Shown: positions 25,411 through 32,951, counted from the first letter of the stretch. The stretch: DNA of 32,951 nt from Flavobacteriales bacterium (GCA_002707525.1 PAND01000010.1:115668-148618), one strand, 5' to 3'. Notes: generated by a model not told the origin, from the sequence alone. A program made the numbers and translations.

Positions 25411-26220
25411 TTAAAAACCTAAATCTAATTTACGTTGACGCGCTTGAGTCATTCCCATTCCTTGTAAGCTTAGATGGGAATAAATTTCATAGTCGTACTC
25501 AGGGATAACCCTCTGACCTATAGGTTTTAATAGGCCTGGTCCGTTACTGCGTGGGTTCTTAATTGCAGAGGAAATAGGATAAGCGTTGAGTTCCTCTGCT
25601 GGATAAGGCTGTAGAATATCTGTCACTTCTGCCAGCGGTGTATTTGAATCAAGCCAGATACTCTCATCTTCTTCATGGAGTATAACAGGTGAGCGATAAT
25701 GAGATATGGCGGCAGTAATCTTATTACTTACTGTAGTAATGATTGCAAAGGAATCAATAGTTTCACCTGTATCTGGATTTATCCATGTATCATAAATACC
25801 TGCAAAAGCGAAGGGACTTCCGTCCTTTTTATAGATAACATAGGGTTTAGAGAGGCGCTCCACCTTTGGGCCTTCAATAAAAGCATCCGCTAATACAAGA
25901 CAACGCTTTGAGCGTATACTTTGACGAAAAGCCGGCTTACTCGTAATACCTTTAGCTCCAGAATAAGAAGTATCGTTCTCTTTATTGTGATCTCCTTCTG
26001 CTCTAGCATTGAATAAATGAAATGATTTCTTAGCCCAATAAGGTGTAAAACCAAATTGATAATGCTTTATTAAATCTGATCGTTCTTGAGTGATTACAAG
26101 TGCTTTTGCTCCAATACCAATATTTGTATTGGGCATAAATAATTCCGGTTGTTCTACAATAGCGCTAAATCGCTTTTCAACAGCCTTAACCTTACTGATA
26201 TTTACGTATCTACCACACAT
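25411..26220 (-). CDS. SRAP-domain abasic-site DNA-protein crosslink protein (YedK/HMCES family)
   Basis: A 269-residue protein that is expected to form a thiazolidine crosslink with abasic sites in single-stranded DNA through its N-terminal cysteine. The start is set at 26220 so that Cys2 of MCGRY becomes the N-terminus after Met removal; the in-frame ATG two codons upstream would abolish this. Other active-site residues are Asn71 (FNARAE), Glu116 (ADAFIEG) and His174 (ISHYRSPVIL). At about 269 residues it is somewhat longer than E. coli YedK because of an extended C-terminus. It lies between the Y-family polymerase (27-base gap) and the DnaE-type polymerase (20-base gap), consistent with a shared damage response. 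Confidence 0.92.
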   Translation of the reverse strand: MCGRYVNISKVKAVEKRFSAIVEQPELFMPNTNIGIGAKALVITQERSDLIKHYQFGFTPYWAKKSFHLFNARAEGDHNKENDTSYSGAKGITSKPAFRQSIRSKRCLVLADAFIEGPKVERLSKPYVIYKKDGSPFAFAGIYDTWINPDTGETIDSFAIITTVSNKITAAISHYRSPVILHEEDESIWLDSNTPLAEVTDILQPYPAEELNAYPISSAIKNPRSNGPGLLKPIGQRVIPEYDYEIYSHLSLQGMGMTQARQRKLDLGF

Positions 26221-26247
26221 ATACAAGAGAAATATTAAGTTGATTTT

Positions 26248-27459
26248 TCATCTGTGTCTATTGGCTAATAGTGGCGGTGGTTCTCCATTGAAAGGATTAG
26301 TTCTACCTATAGTTTTAGCACCCAGACTAACAGCACGTAATATAGAACGGTCACCAAAGCGTTGACGAATGTGATCCATAGCCCCATAAAGTCGACTTAA
26401 TTCTTCACTTTCTTCAAAAAGATTCATCTGATAACCTCCTCCAACAAGATGAGAAAAACGTACGCCCACTAATCTAACGAGCAAACGACGTTCAAAAAGT
26501 CGCTTAAACAACTCTTTAACCTTTTGTATAAGTATATGGTCTGCTGCTGTATAAGGTATTCGTGCTTGTAAAGTATGTGTGTTAAAGTCTGAATAACGGA
26601 TTTTTACCGTAAGACAGGAAGTAAGCTTATCCCCACGACGTAATTGGTAAGCCAAATTTTCTGCCATAGCTACAATAATACCTTCAAGTTTTACGACATC
26701 TATAGTGTCTTTGGCAAAAGTGCGCTCCGTAGATATACTTTTACGTTCTTGGTAAGGGATAACGGCACTTTGATCAACTCCTTGGGCTTTATGCCAAATT
26801 ACAGAACCTTGCTTGCCCATGACACTTTGCATCATCTCTAAAGGCATCTCTTGAAGAGTCTGAATGCGACGTACTCCTAGGTTACGCAGGGTTTGATAGG
26901 TCTTCTCTCCTACCATTGGAATCTTACGGACAGATAAAGGCGCTAGGAAAGGACGCTCTAGTCCTTTTTCTACATAAATCTTATTATTTGGTTTTGCCTC
27001 GCCAGTAGCCACTTTACTAACTGTCTTATTAATAGACAGACCAAAGCTTATTGGAAGTCCCGTTTCTTGAATGACTCTATCACGGAGCTCACTAGAAAAT
27101 TTAAATGTGCCAAAAAAGCGATCCATACCGGTGAGGTCTGCATAGAACTCATCTACAGAAGTTTTCTCATAAACCGGTACTTGCTCTTTAATAACATCTG
27201 TTACAAGGTTAGAATATTTAGAGTAGTTCGCTGAATTCCCTCTAATAATAATAGCTTCAGGACAAAGTTCACGAGCCATACGAACAGGCATGGCTGAATG
27301 CACTCCAAATTTCCGCGTTTCATAGCTACACGCTGCTACCACCCCTCTATCCCCCGTTCCACCAATAATGATAGGGCGATTATCTAATCTTGAATCCATT
27401 AATCTTTCAACAGAAACAAAAAAAGTGTCCAAATCCATGTGTAAAATAGAGCGATTCAT
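26248..27459 (-). CDS. Y-family DNA polymerase (DNA polymerase IV/ImuB-like)
   Basis: A 403-residue translesion polymerase, counted from the ATG at 27459 (MNRSILHMDLD); an in-frame ATG at 27477 adds six residues before the conserved start. The catalytic carboxylates are intact: Asp9 in HMDLD, Asp103 and Glu104 in TSVDEFY. The intact site argues against an inactive ImuB. The thumb helix-hairpin-helix region is around PMVGEKTYQTLRNLG, and the little finger follows. QMNLF at 344-348 is a good sliding-clamp binding motif, but it lies internally with about 55 residues after it. It is the second gene of the cassette, 84 bases after the S24 regulator gene. Confidence 0.93.
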   Translation of the reverse strand: MNRSILHMDLDTFFVSVERLMDSRLDNRPIIIGGTGDRGVVAACSYETRKFGVHSAMPVRMARELCPEAIIIRGNSANYSKYSNLVTDVIKEQVPVYEKTSVDEFYADLTGMDRFFGTFKFSSELRDRVIQETGLPISFGLSINKTVSKVATGEAKPNNKIYVEKGLERPFLAPLSVRKIPMVGEKTYQTLRNLGVRRIQTLQEMPLEMMQSVMGKQGSVIWHKAQGVDQSAVIPYQERKSISTERTFAKDTIDVVKLEGIIVAMAENLAYQLRRGDKLTSCLTVKIRYSDFNTHTLQARIPYTAADHILIQKVKELFKRLFERRLLVRLVGVRFSHLVGGGYQMNLFEESEELSRLYGAMDHIRQRFGDRSILRAVSLGAKTIGRTNPFNGEPPPLLANRHR

Positions 27460-27543
27460 ATTGTGAGATTTGGACAATATTTAAGCGATTCGAACAGCCA
27501 AAAGCCCTCCAATGCAAAAGGAAAATCCAATAAAAAATTTAAA

Positions 27544-28326
27544 CTAGTTGTCTTTCAGTTGATTCATTTCTTTTTTCAAATCAGCCATCATATGCATGAG
27601 TTGGGACATATCTTGGTTGTTGCCAGCGTCCGGCAATTGAAAACTTGTATACCCTACAGCACGCCAAGCTTCTACAAGACGATCTACCGGTACAGTGTAT
27701 GGAGCAAATTGAGGATTGTCAGACTTAAGTAAAAGCTCTCCGATATGGAGATTGTTTATCACACGTTTATAAACAACGCCTTCATCTTTGGTAATGAGTA
27801 CATAACATTCGTCATTTCGAATAGATTTCCAATCCTGGATATATTCGGTAATCACATATGAGCCTGGTTTGATAGGTAACATGCTCTCTCCCCTAATCTG
27901 AAATACACGATACGTACGGTCTTGAGGGAGTTCAGGGAACGGCATAGAAAAGCGCGGTAAAGCTCCTATATAATCAGCATCTCCGTATCCTGAAAGGTAA
28001 CCAGCAGAAGCTTTTACCGGGACAAGGGTACCAAGTTCTTTATCTTCTGTACCGTCTACGATTACTGGAAGAATACGTAGTTGTGCACCACTTACATCTG
28101 CCTTTGGTATAGATCCTGAGCCGCTTAGGTCTTTATTTACAAAATCATCTAAGCGCACTTGAAAATATGCGGCTAAATGTTGTAAAGTGTGTAACCTAGG
28201 TTCTGCTCGTCCTTCTTCATAAGCACCAATCATAGCACGTTTAACACCTATTTTAGTTGCTAATTGTTCTTGAGTAAGCGCTTCTTTCTTGCGAAGAAAT
28301 TTAAGATTGTTCTTTACATAATTCAT
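27544..28326 (-). CDS. S24/LexA-like self-cleaving transcriptional repressor
   Basis: A 260-residue regulator. An N-terminal HTH_3/Cro-type domain (about 4-60; LTQEQLATKIGVKRAMIGAY) is joined to a C-terminal S24 peptidase domain with Ser148 (GESML) and Lys187 (VYKRV) as the catalytic dyad. A likely autocleavage bond is Ala108-Gly109 in KASAGY. A short Gln/Met-rich helix (about 238-258) ends the protein. This is the layout of CI/LexA-type repressors inactivated by RecA filaments on DNA damage. Being first in a run with two polymerases and a SRAP protein, it is the likely SOS regulator of the cassette and of itself. RecA dependence is inferred. Confidence 0.92.
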   Translation of the reverse strand: MNYVKNNLKFLRKKEALTQEQLATKIGVKRAMIGAYEEGRAEPRLHTLQHLAAYFQVRLDDFVNKDLSGSGSIPKADVSGAQLRILPVIVDGTEDKELGTLVPVKASAGYLSGYGDADYIGALPRFSMPFPELPQDRTYRVFQIRGESMLPIKPGSYVITEYIQDWKSIRNDECYVLITKDEGVVYKRVINNLHIGELLLKSDNPQFAPYTVPVDRLVEAWRAVGYTSFQLPDAGNNQDMSQLMHMMADLKKEMNQLKDN

Positions 28327-28358
28327 AAGACTTATCTTTAATCCGTACTTTAATAATG

Positions 28359-28380
28359 CTAATTTAATTAGATTTCTAAT
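28359..28380. promoter_or_regulatory. Candidate operator of two overlapping palindromes
   Basis: In the 88-base gap between the divergent S24 regulator and the gene at 28415 are CTAATTTAATTAG (28359-28371, 6-base arms) and ATTAGATTTCTAAT (28367-28380, 6-base arms), which share the middle TTAG half-site. This gives three half-sites in alternating orientation, 33 to 54 bases from the repressor start codon. It is a reasonable autoregulatory operator. I found no second copy upstream of the polymerase gene. The AT-rich composition weakens the case. Confidence 0.45.
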
Positions 28381-28414
28381 ATTTTCATCATCATATGGAT
28401 TCTTTTTTCTGTAA

Positions 28415-28951
28415 ATGGACCTAAAAATCGCTTTAAATCAATTCAGCATTGACAAAGACCAAGTGTATCGGGAATGGATAAAATGGGCCACCGAGAATCC
28501 TGAGAAGCTTCAAGAAGTCATGGAGCGCGCCTTTAACGGGAATGATACAGAGCGAAAACGAGCGAGTTGGATTCTTCATCACGTCAGCGATAGACGACCT
28601 GAGTTATTTTACGTGAAAGAAAAAATGATGATTGACCAGCTTGAACATACAGAAACTCAAGCTGAAATTCGATTTATACTTCGTTATTATTCAAAATACA
28701 GATTGCCACGTCACGAAGAAAGAGAAGGTGTATTAGCAGATTATTGCTTTAAAGTATTAATGATACCTAATGATGCCGTAGCACCACAAGTGTACAGTAT
28801 GAGTGTTTTACACAAATTGACAATTAGATATCCCGAGTTGGCTCACGAACTAGAAGAGAGTATCCGTTGGGCATTAGAAAATGGAAGTGCCGGAATGATA
28901 AGTAGAGGAAATAAAATTCTACAAGACTTACAGAGGCGAGGACTAATCTAA
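28415..28951 (+). CDS. Small helical repeat protein of unknown function
   Basis: A 178-residue protein that appears all alpha-helical, with HEAT-like helix pairs (ERKRASWILHHVSDRRPEL, then AVAPQVYSMSVLHKLTIRYPEL). Similar flavobacterial proteins are, as I recall, often automatically labelled adenylosuccinate lyase, but no lyase signature is present here and I would not use that name. It has no signal peptide or membrane helix. It is divergent from the S24 regulator across a candidate operator, so it might be co-regulated with the damage cassette, which is inference. Its stop overlaps the convergent flavoprotein gene by 9 bases. Confidence 0.8.
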   Translation: MDLKIALNQFSIDKDQVYREWIKWATENPEKLQEVMERAFNGNDTERKRASWILHHVSDRRPELFYVKEKMMIDQLEHTETQAEIRFILRYYSKYRLPRHEEREGVLADYCFKVLMIPNDAVAPQVYSMSVLHKLTIRYPELAHELEESIRWALENGSAGMISRGNKILQDLQRRGLI

Positions 28952-30166
28952 GGGATAGCCAGCCATAGCATTGCCAGCAAGAAAACCACCTGTCCATGCC
29001 GCTTGGAAATTAAATCCACCTGTAATGCCATCAATATTCAAGACTTCACCAGCAAAATACAGATTAGGTGTAACCTTAGAAGAGAACGTTTTAAAGTTGA
29101 CCTCTTTTAAATCAACACCCCCTGCAGTAACAAATTCGTCTTTAAACGTACTCTTACCAGAGACTTGGAAAACAGCACTACATAATTCACTTGCTAGTGC
29201 TTTAATTTGCTTTAAGTTTAGATCGCCCCATGTAGATGTATTTGAGATACCAGCAGCAGCTACCATTGATTTCCATAGACGCAAGGGAACCTCATATTGT
29301 GGGTGATTACCGATTCTTTTCTTTCCGCTAAATTTCTTCTCTTGCATAAAATCGGAAACCACAACATCCTCATCTCGACCTATCCAATTTACAAGAATTG
29401 GAAAGCGGTAAAACCTATCGTTAAGCTCATAGGCGCCCCATGCACTCAATCGCAATACCGCTGGTCCACTCATACCCCAATGAGTAATGAGCAGTGGACC
29501 TGAAGATTCTAAATCAGAACTAGCTACTTGGATAGTGGCGTTGGGTAAACTGATTCCACTTAACCCATTGATACGAGGGTCCTTGATATTGAACGTAAAC
29601 AAAGAAGGTACGGGTGGAATAATTTTGTGCCCAACCTTTTTTAACTGTTCCCAAACTCCTTTGGACGACCCTGTAGCAATCATTAATTTATCTGCTCGTA
29701 AAGCATCACCTGAAGTCATAAACACCTTCCATCCACCATCTTCTGTTTGAGAGAATGTTTTAACGCCGCTTGTCTTCTTAATTTCAACATGTGCACCTTC
29801 AGCCATTTCAATTAAGCAATTCGCAATAGTGGATGAAGAATCCGTAATGGGAAATACTCGATTATCTCCTTCAATTTTAAGTTCAACGCCTCTATCTGCA
29901 AACCATTCCATGGTATCACCTGGTTGAAATTTATGAAGTGGACCCAATAACTCTTTTGATCCACGTGGATAATGTGTAGCTAATTCTTTAGGATCAAAGC
30001 AGGCATGGGTTACATTACAACGTCCTCCTCCACTAATGAGCACTTTACCTAAGACCTCCTTACCTTTTTCTAATAGAATAACTCTATGGTCAGGATTAGC
30101 TTCAGCGGAAGCAATAGCCGCAAAAAAACCTGCAGCCCCCCCTCCTATGACAACAATAGTACTCAT
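28943..30166 (-). CDS. FAD-dependent flavoprotein, HI0933/YhiN family
   Basis: A 407-residue putative oxidoreductase. The N-terminal Rossmann motif is VVIGGGAAG (5-13) with acidic Glu33 (LLEKG), followed by the family's GKVLISGGGRCNVTH (40-54). The C-terminus has VTAGGVDLKEV and LYFAGEVLNIDGITGGFNFQ, which closes the FAD site; these are the HI0933-like signatures. The physiological substrate of this family is not established. It is a single gene between the helical protein (convergent, overlapping stops) and ssb (divergent). The ATG at 30166 fits the Rossmann start directly. Confidence 0.9.
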   Translation of the reverse strand: MSTIVVIGGGAAGFFAAIASAEANPDHRVILLEKGKEVLGKVLISGGGRCNVTHACFDPKELATHYPRGSKELLGPLHKFQPGDTMEWFADRGVELKIEGDNRVFPITDSSSTIANCLIEMAEGAHVEIKKTSGVKTFSQTEDGGWKVFMTSGDALRADKLMIATGSSKGVWEQLKKVGHKIIPPVPSLFTFNIKDPRINGLSGISLPNATIQVASSDLESSGPLLITHWGMSGPAVLRLSAWGAYELNDRFYRFPILVNWIGRDEDVVVSDFMQEKKFSGKKRIGNHPQYEVPLRLWKSMVAAAGISNTSTWGDLNLKQIKALASELCSAVFQVSGKSTFKDEFVTAGGVDLKEVNFKTFSSKVTPNLYFAGEVLNIDGITGGFNFQAAWTGGFLAGNAMAGYPLD

Positions 30167-30463
30167 TCTTCAAAAATACATAATTGGTAACGGAGCTAAA
30201 TACTTTATTCGAATCGTTTTGTTTAAAATTAATAGAACGATACCCTTGCTTTAATCACATACAGGAAAGTACCGTACTAATAAAAGAAATCGTATCCACG
30301 ACAAATAAAGCAACATTTGTCCATCATGGTAATGATGTGAACCTGGCATTTATTATCATTAATACAATTAAAATACACGTTTAAAACATCTAGTTTTAAA
30401 CAATTCTATGTAAATCATAAGGAGCGTTACAATTTAGTTGAACTAACGTTTAAATCATTTACA
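30167..30463. other. 297-base gap between yhiN-like gene and ssb
   Basis: The largest non-coding stretch in the window. It has no convincing ORF, tRNA or standard TAnnTTTG promoter for ssb. It contains the strong inverted repeat at 30379-30401, and the short string ACGTTTAAA occurs both there (30377-30385) and again just before ssb (about 30447). An AAGGAG at about 30419 is too far from the ssb ATG to serve as its ribosome site. Confidence 0.5.
30379..30401. repeat. Perfect inverted repeat upstream of ssb
   Basis: GTTTAAAAC (30379-30387), a 5-base centre ATCTA, and GTTTTAAAC (30393-30401) form a perfect 9-base inverted repeat. Its centre lies about 74 bases upstream of the ssb start codon. 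It has no T-run, so a terminator is unlikely; an operator for a dimeric regulator is the better guess. Confidence 0.5.
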
Positions 30464-30796
30464 ATGGAAAATCAAGTTCAATTAATCGGGCGTCTTGGAA
30501 TAAACCCAGATTCCAAGCAAATCAATCAAAGCGTAAAAACAACGTTTACATTGGCAACTAACACTGTTTATCGCGATTCAGAAGGCAACAAAAAAACAAT
30601 GACGGATTGGCACAATATTATTGCTTGGGGCAATCTAGCACAGACCATGGATCAATATTTAAGAAAAGGCGACAAAGTTGGTATTTCTGGTCGTTTAGTC
30701 ACAAGATCCTACGAGGATAATAACGGTGTTAAGAAATACTTTACCGAAGTAATCGCGAAGGATATGCTAATGCTTGGCGTTAGTAAAACTGATTAA
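30464..30796 (+). CDS. Single-stranded DNA-binding protein, short
   Basis: A 110-residue OB-fold protein of the SSB family: VQLIGRLGINPD (5-16), TTFTLATNTVYRD (26-38), DWHNIIAWGNLAQTMDQYL (48-66), KGDKVGISGRLVTRSYED (68-85). It ends right after the OB fold (MLGVSKTD) and lacks both the flexible linker and the acidic DDIPF-type tip that recruits repair and replication partners. It is thus more likely an accessory SSB than the replicative one. It has its own long upstream gap with a perfect inverted repeat, and a hairpin after the stop. Confidence 0.92.
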   Translation: MENQVQLIGRLGINPDSKQINQSVKTTFTLATNTVYRDSEGNKKTMTDWHNIIAWGNLAQTMDQYLRKGDKVGISGRLVTRSYEDNNGVKKYFTEVIAKDMLMLGVSKTD

Positions 30797-30804
30797 CATA
30801 AAAT

Positions 30805-30826
30805 GGCCCCTATTCATTTGGGGGCC
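30805..30826 (+). terminator. Hairpin between convergent ssb and M14 peptidase genes
   Basis: GGCCCC (30805-30810) pairs with GGGGCC (30821-30826) across a 10-base loop; it is followed by TACTCTTTT. The U-run is broken, so termination may be partial. Its right arm reaches the stop codon of the convergent gene, and on that strand it is followed by ATTTTAT, so it may act both ways. Confidence 0.55.
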
Positions 30827-31881
30827 TACTCTTTTAACTGTCCCGCTATAATCTTACCGTCTTCAAATACTACCGAACCAAAATCAGCGGTTACAGGACG
30901 ATCAACAATCAACGCTTCGGAGAGCACTAGGTCTTTTCCATCCATTTCAAAAAGCCGCGGACGAGAAGCCAAGTCTCCTAAATCATCAACAATGTAAATG
31001 GATGCTTTAATGTGACCATTCATGGCTTCTACTCGTTTTAAGCTCACGTCAACCCTCATATTCGCATAAAGAAGGTCTGTGATAACCCACTCAAGTTGCC
31101 CTTTCTGGTTCAAGGGCAGTGTATCATACACTTCGCAATCTTCATCTTTGGCTATCAAGGTCTTAAGAATTACTTCAGTACCAAATTCACGTGCCTTATT
31201 ACGGAACATATCTCCATAGGACACACCACTTTCTATTAGAATATTGGGAATATTCTGACTCATCAAATAATCTCCTACAGCTGTGGGATAGTATTCATCT
31301 GAATATCGTCCTACCCCAGCCAAGTCGTAGTCAATTTGATTCAGTGCATTGCCTAGCCGATTCATAAGCGTTCTCCTTGTTAAGGTTATTGCTTGGCTCT
31401 TTTCTGAAGATGGCACGAGTAATGAAGTAAATGCACTTATACCGTTCACATGAAATATACTTCGTTGATCATGCAGATTAAAGCATAATTCCGGCTGAAT
31501 AGAACGTATCCAGCCGATTAACTTGGCACTTTCTATGGTTTGAAATGCTCGAAAGTCTCTATTAAGATCCATACCCATACCGTTTCGACGTGTATAACGA
31601 ACATATGCATCAGGGTTGATAACCGGTATAACATGAAGTTTGAAATCATCGGCTAGTCCTGATTTCATTTGAAACTCACTGAGCAGTTTAAGAATAATAT
31701 GAATGCCCGTGGATTCATTGCCATGCATTCCTGCCCAGATACATATATTTCTTTTACCTGAACCAATAGAAGCACTTACTATAGCCCTCTCTTCAGATGA
31801 GAAACCAATGGTTTCCCATGGATAAAAAGCTAATAACTCATTATAAGGTATGTACTCATTGTTTGAAAAGTGTTGCAACAT
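30826..31881 (-). CDS. M14-family zinc carboxypeptidase-like protein
   Basis: A 351-residue cytosolic protein with the M14 zinc site: His53 and Glu56 in GMHGNES, His137 in NLHDQR. NPDAY (89-93), RRNGMGMDLNRDF (98-110) with the substrate-binding Arg and Asn, and catalytic Glu217 in ILIESG follow in the expected order. A C-terminal beta-rich part (about 260-351) resembles the arrangement in succinylglutamate desuccinylase/aspartoacylase relatives, which belong to the same clan. There is no signal peptide, so peptide recycling or deacylation inside the cell is more likely than secretion. It converges with ssb and is divergent from the PhoD-like gene. The substrate is unknown. Confidence 0.88.
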   Translation of the reverse strand: MLQHFSNNEYIPYNELLAFYPWETIGFSSEERAIVSASIGSGKRNICIWAGMHGNESTGIHIILKLLSEFQMKSGLADDFKLHVIPVINPDAYVRYTRRNGMGMDLNRDFRAFQTIESAKLIGWIRSIQPELCFNLHDQRSIFHVNGISAFTSLLVPSSEKSQAITLTRRTLMNRLGNALNQIDYDLAGVGRYSDEYYPTAVGDYLMSQNIPNILIESGVSYGDMFRNKAREFGTEVILKTLIAKDEDCEVYDTLPLNQKGQLEWVITDLLYANMRVDVSLKRVEAMNGHIKASIYIVDDLGDLASRPRLFEMDGKDLVLSEALIVDRPVTADFGSVVFEDGKIIAGQLKE

Positions 31882-31961
31882 TATGTCTTATATATCCTAG
31901 GTCTAATTTAAAGCCTTATTGAGATACATTGTCGAAATTGTGTCATGAAAATCCAATCTAA

Positions 31962-32930
31962 ATGAAAAAATTTCTCTTGTTTTTGGTGATTGTTTTGAAT
32001 CAATCTTGTGATACAAATGAAACAATCTTGTCTATAGCCTTTGGGAGTTGTAACGACCCTAACTACAACAACAAGTTGCTTCCAGCGCTATCTAATACAT
32101 TAGATACAGTTCATTATATGGTTTGGCTTGGAGATAATATTTATCTAGAAGATGAGGAATGGAAGCAAAAATCTTTGGTAGAAAAGAAATATGAAACAGT
32201 TTTTGGACGTCCTGATTTCCAGGAATTATTGCTTAAGTCCGAACATTTAGCAATCTGGGATGATCATGATGCAGGACCAAATGATTGTAATAGCCTCAGT
32301 GATGGGCTAGAGACAACTATGTCTTGCTTTAAAGCATTTTGGAAGCCTTCTTATTCAATGCCAAACAAGAGAAGCTATTATGGTTCTAAACTCGTAAAGA
32401 ATGGCTTAGTGGAATTCTTTTTCCTAGATAACAGATCATTCAAATTACCAATAGACTCAGTGGGTGCAACTTTATTTGGAGAGGAACAGCTGTTATGGCT
32501 GGAAAAAACTTACAAGGAGTCCAAGGCAAAAGTTAAGATCGTTTTGATGGGTGGTCAATTTTTAAATTCAGCTCCAACATTCGAAAATGTCAGTGTGTAT
32601 AGACAGGAACGGCAAAGATTGGTCTCCTTGTTTTCTAAATCTTCTGGAATACCTATTATTTTAAGCGGAGATAGGCATCATGGCGAGCTTAGCAAGCTAA
32701 TTACAGATAACGGAAAGGCCATTTATGATGCAACCGCTTCCCCATTAACGGCAAAGAGTTATCCGCACCACACAGAACCAAACATCTACCGTACCCACTC
32801 AAATACAACTGAAACAAATAATTTTGGTCTACTGACAATTAAGATGGACGAATCAACAGTCAAGAAACTAGACATAAGGTTGCTCGATCAAAATAGCAAT
32901 GTATTATTTTACTTGCGTGAAACACTATAA
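31962..32930 (+). CDS. PhoD-like metallophosphatase, predicted lipoprotein
   Basis: A 322-residue alkaline phosphatase D-type enzyme. The first 16 residues are a lipoprotein signal with lipobox LNQSC, so Cys16 should be lipidated and the enzyme anchored in the envelope. Metal and catalytic segments: FGSCND (27-32), WLGDNIY (55-61), IWDDHDAGPND (98-108), LDNRS, and LSGDRHHGEL near residue 235. It is shorter than classical Bacillus PhoD and lacks its N-terminal domain, matching the compact Bacteroidota form. It probably releases phosphate from periplasmic phosphoesters. It is complete, ending 21 bases before the window edge. Confidence 0.9.
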   Translation: MKKFLLFLVIVLNQSCDTNETILSIAFGSCNDPNYNNKLLPALSNTLDTVHYMVWLGDNIYLEDEEWKQKSLVEKKYETVFGRPDFQELLLKSEHLAIWDDHDAGPNDCNSLSDGLETTMSCFKAFWKPSYSMPNKRSYYGSKLVKNGLVEFFFLDNRSFKLPIDSVGATLFGEEQLLWLEKTYKESKAKVKIVLMGGQFLNSAPTFENVSVYRQERQRLVSLFSKSSGIPIILSGDRHHGELSKLITDNGKAIYDATASPLTAKSYPHHTEPNIYRTHSNTTETNNFGLLTIKMDESTVKKLDIRLLDQNSNVLFYLRETL

Positions 32931-32951
32931 ATATCACTTCATAAATACTGT

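Noticed and set aside
29962-29970. CGTGGATAA, one base off a DnaA box
   Set aside because: It lies inside the YhiN-like coding sequence and is not exact; a single near-match in 33 kb is expected.
30171-30178. TATTTTTG on the minus strand as a promoter for the YhiN-like gene
   Set aside because: It matches TAnnTTTG, but it is only 5 bases from the ATG and no -33 element lies at the right distance.
30167-30463. tRNA or small RNA in the gap before ssb
   Set aside because: A TTCGAATC string recalls a T-loop, but no cloverleaf or acceptor stem can be drawn around it.
1-32951. Search by eye for insertion sequences, phage genes, toxin-antitoxin pairs, restriction systems or CRISPR
   Set aside because: No transposase, integrase, spaced direct repeats or defence-type domains were seen; the window looks like ordinary chromosome.

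Overview
This looks like chromosomal DNA of a Bacteroidota bacterium, probably a marine or aquatic member of the Flavobacteriales. The reasons are: A-rich leaders with almost no Shine-Dalgarno sequences, two exact matches to the Bacteroidota promoter (TTG or TTTG, 17-18 bases, TAnnTTTG), a BatA-type double-membrane protein, and a second short DnaE polymerase clustered with a Y-family polymerase and an S24 repressor. I see no insertion sequence, phage, integrase, CRISPR array, rRNA or tRNA gene. Coding density is very high, and no gap between genes exceeds 300 bases. The assignment to an order is inference; no taxonomic marker was searched.

Left part (1-5362, plus strand): the tail of an ECF sigma factor, then a tightly packed operon crtI-crtB-idi-PTPS-folE-photolyase. 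It joins carotenoid precursor synthesis (isopentenyl diphosphate isomerase, phytoene synthase, phytoene desaturase), two steps of biopterin-type pterin synthesis, and DNA photorepair. This is a plausible light-stress operon driven by the upstream sigma factor. A conserved protein of unknown function (5359-6786, minus) and a PhnP-like metallo-beta-lactamase-fold hydrolase (6882-7661, plus) follow.

Middle part (7658-14217, minus strand): an eight-gene run, mostly with overlapping ends, transcribed from 14217 downwards. It encodes a DUF456 membrane protein, a small ABC ATPase, an FtsX/MacB-like permease with a His-rich outer loop, two paralogous small exported proteins with a CFFCG motif, a membrane-anchored alpha/beta hydrolase, a BatA-like membrane protein and a dihydroorotase-like protein with one altered metal ligand. 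A DEDDh exonuclease fused to a GIY-YIG nuclease (14277-15527, plus) starts divergently. ClpC (15530-18100, minus) and GyrA (18333-20855, plus) diverge from a 232-base control region. That region holds a good promoter, a perfect DnaA box, three GTTAAC sites and a 12-base palindrome. An exported TPR protein with its own promoter and terminator follows gyrA.

Right part (22346-28951): a damage-tolerance and mutagenesis cassette on the minus strand, in order S24/LexA-like repressor, DNA polymerase IV-like enzyme, SRAP/HMCES-type abasic-site protein and a short DnaE-type polymerase. A small helical protein of unknown function is divergent from the repressor across two overlapping palindromes that look like an operator. 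The rest is a YhiN/HI0933-type flavoprotein, a tail-less single-stranded DNA-binding protein, an M14-type zinc carboxypeptidase-like protein and a PhoD-like lipoprotein phosphatase.
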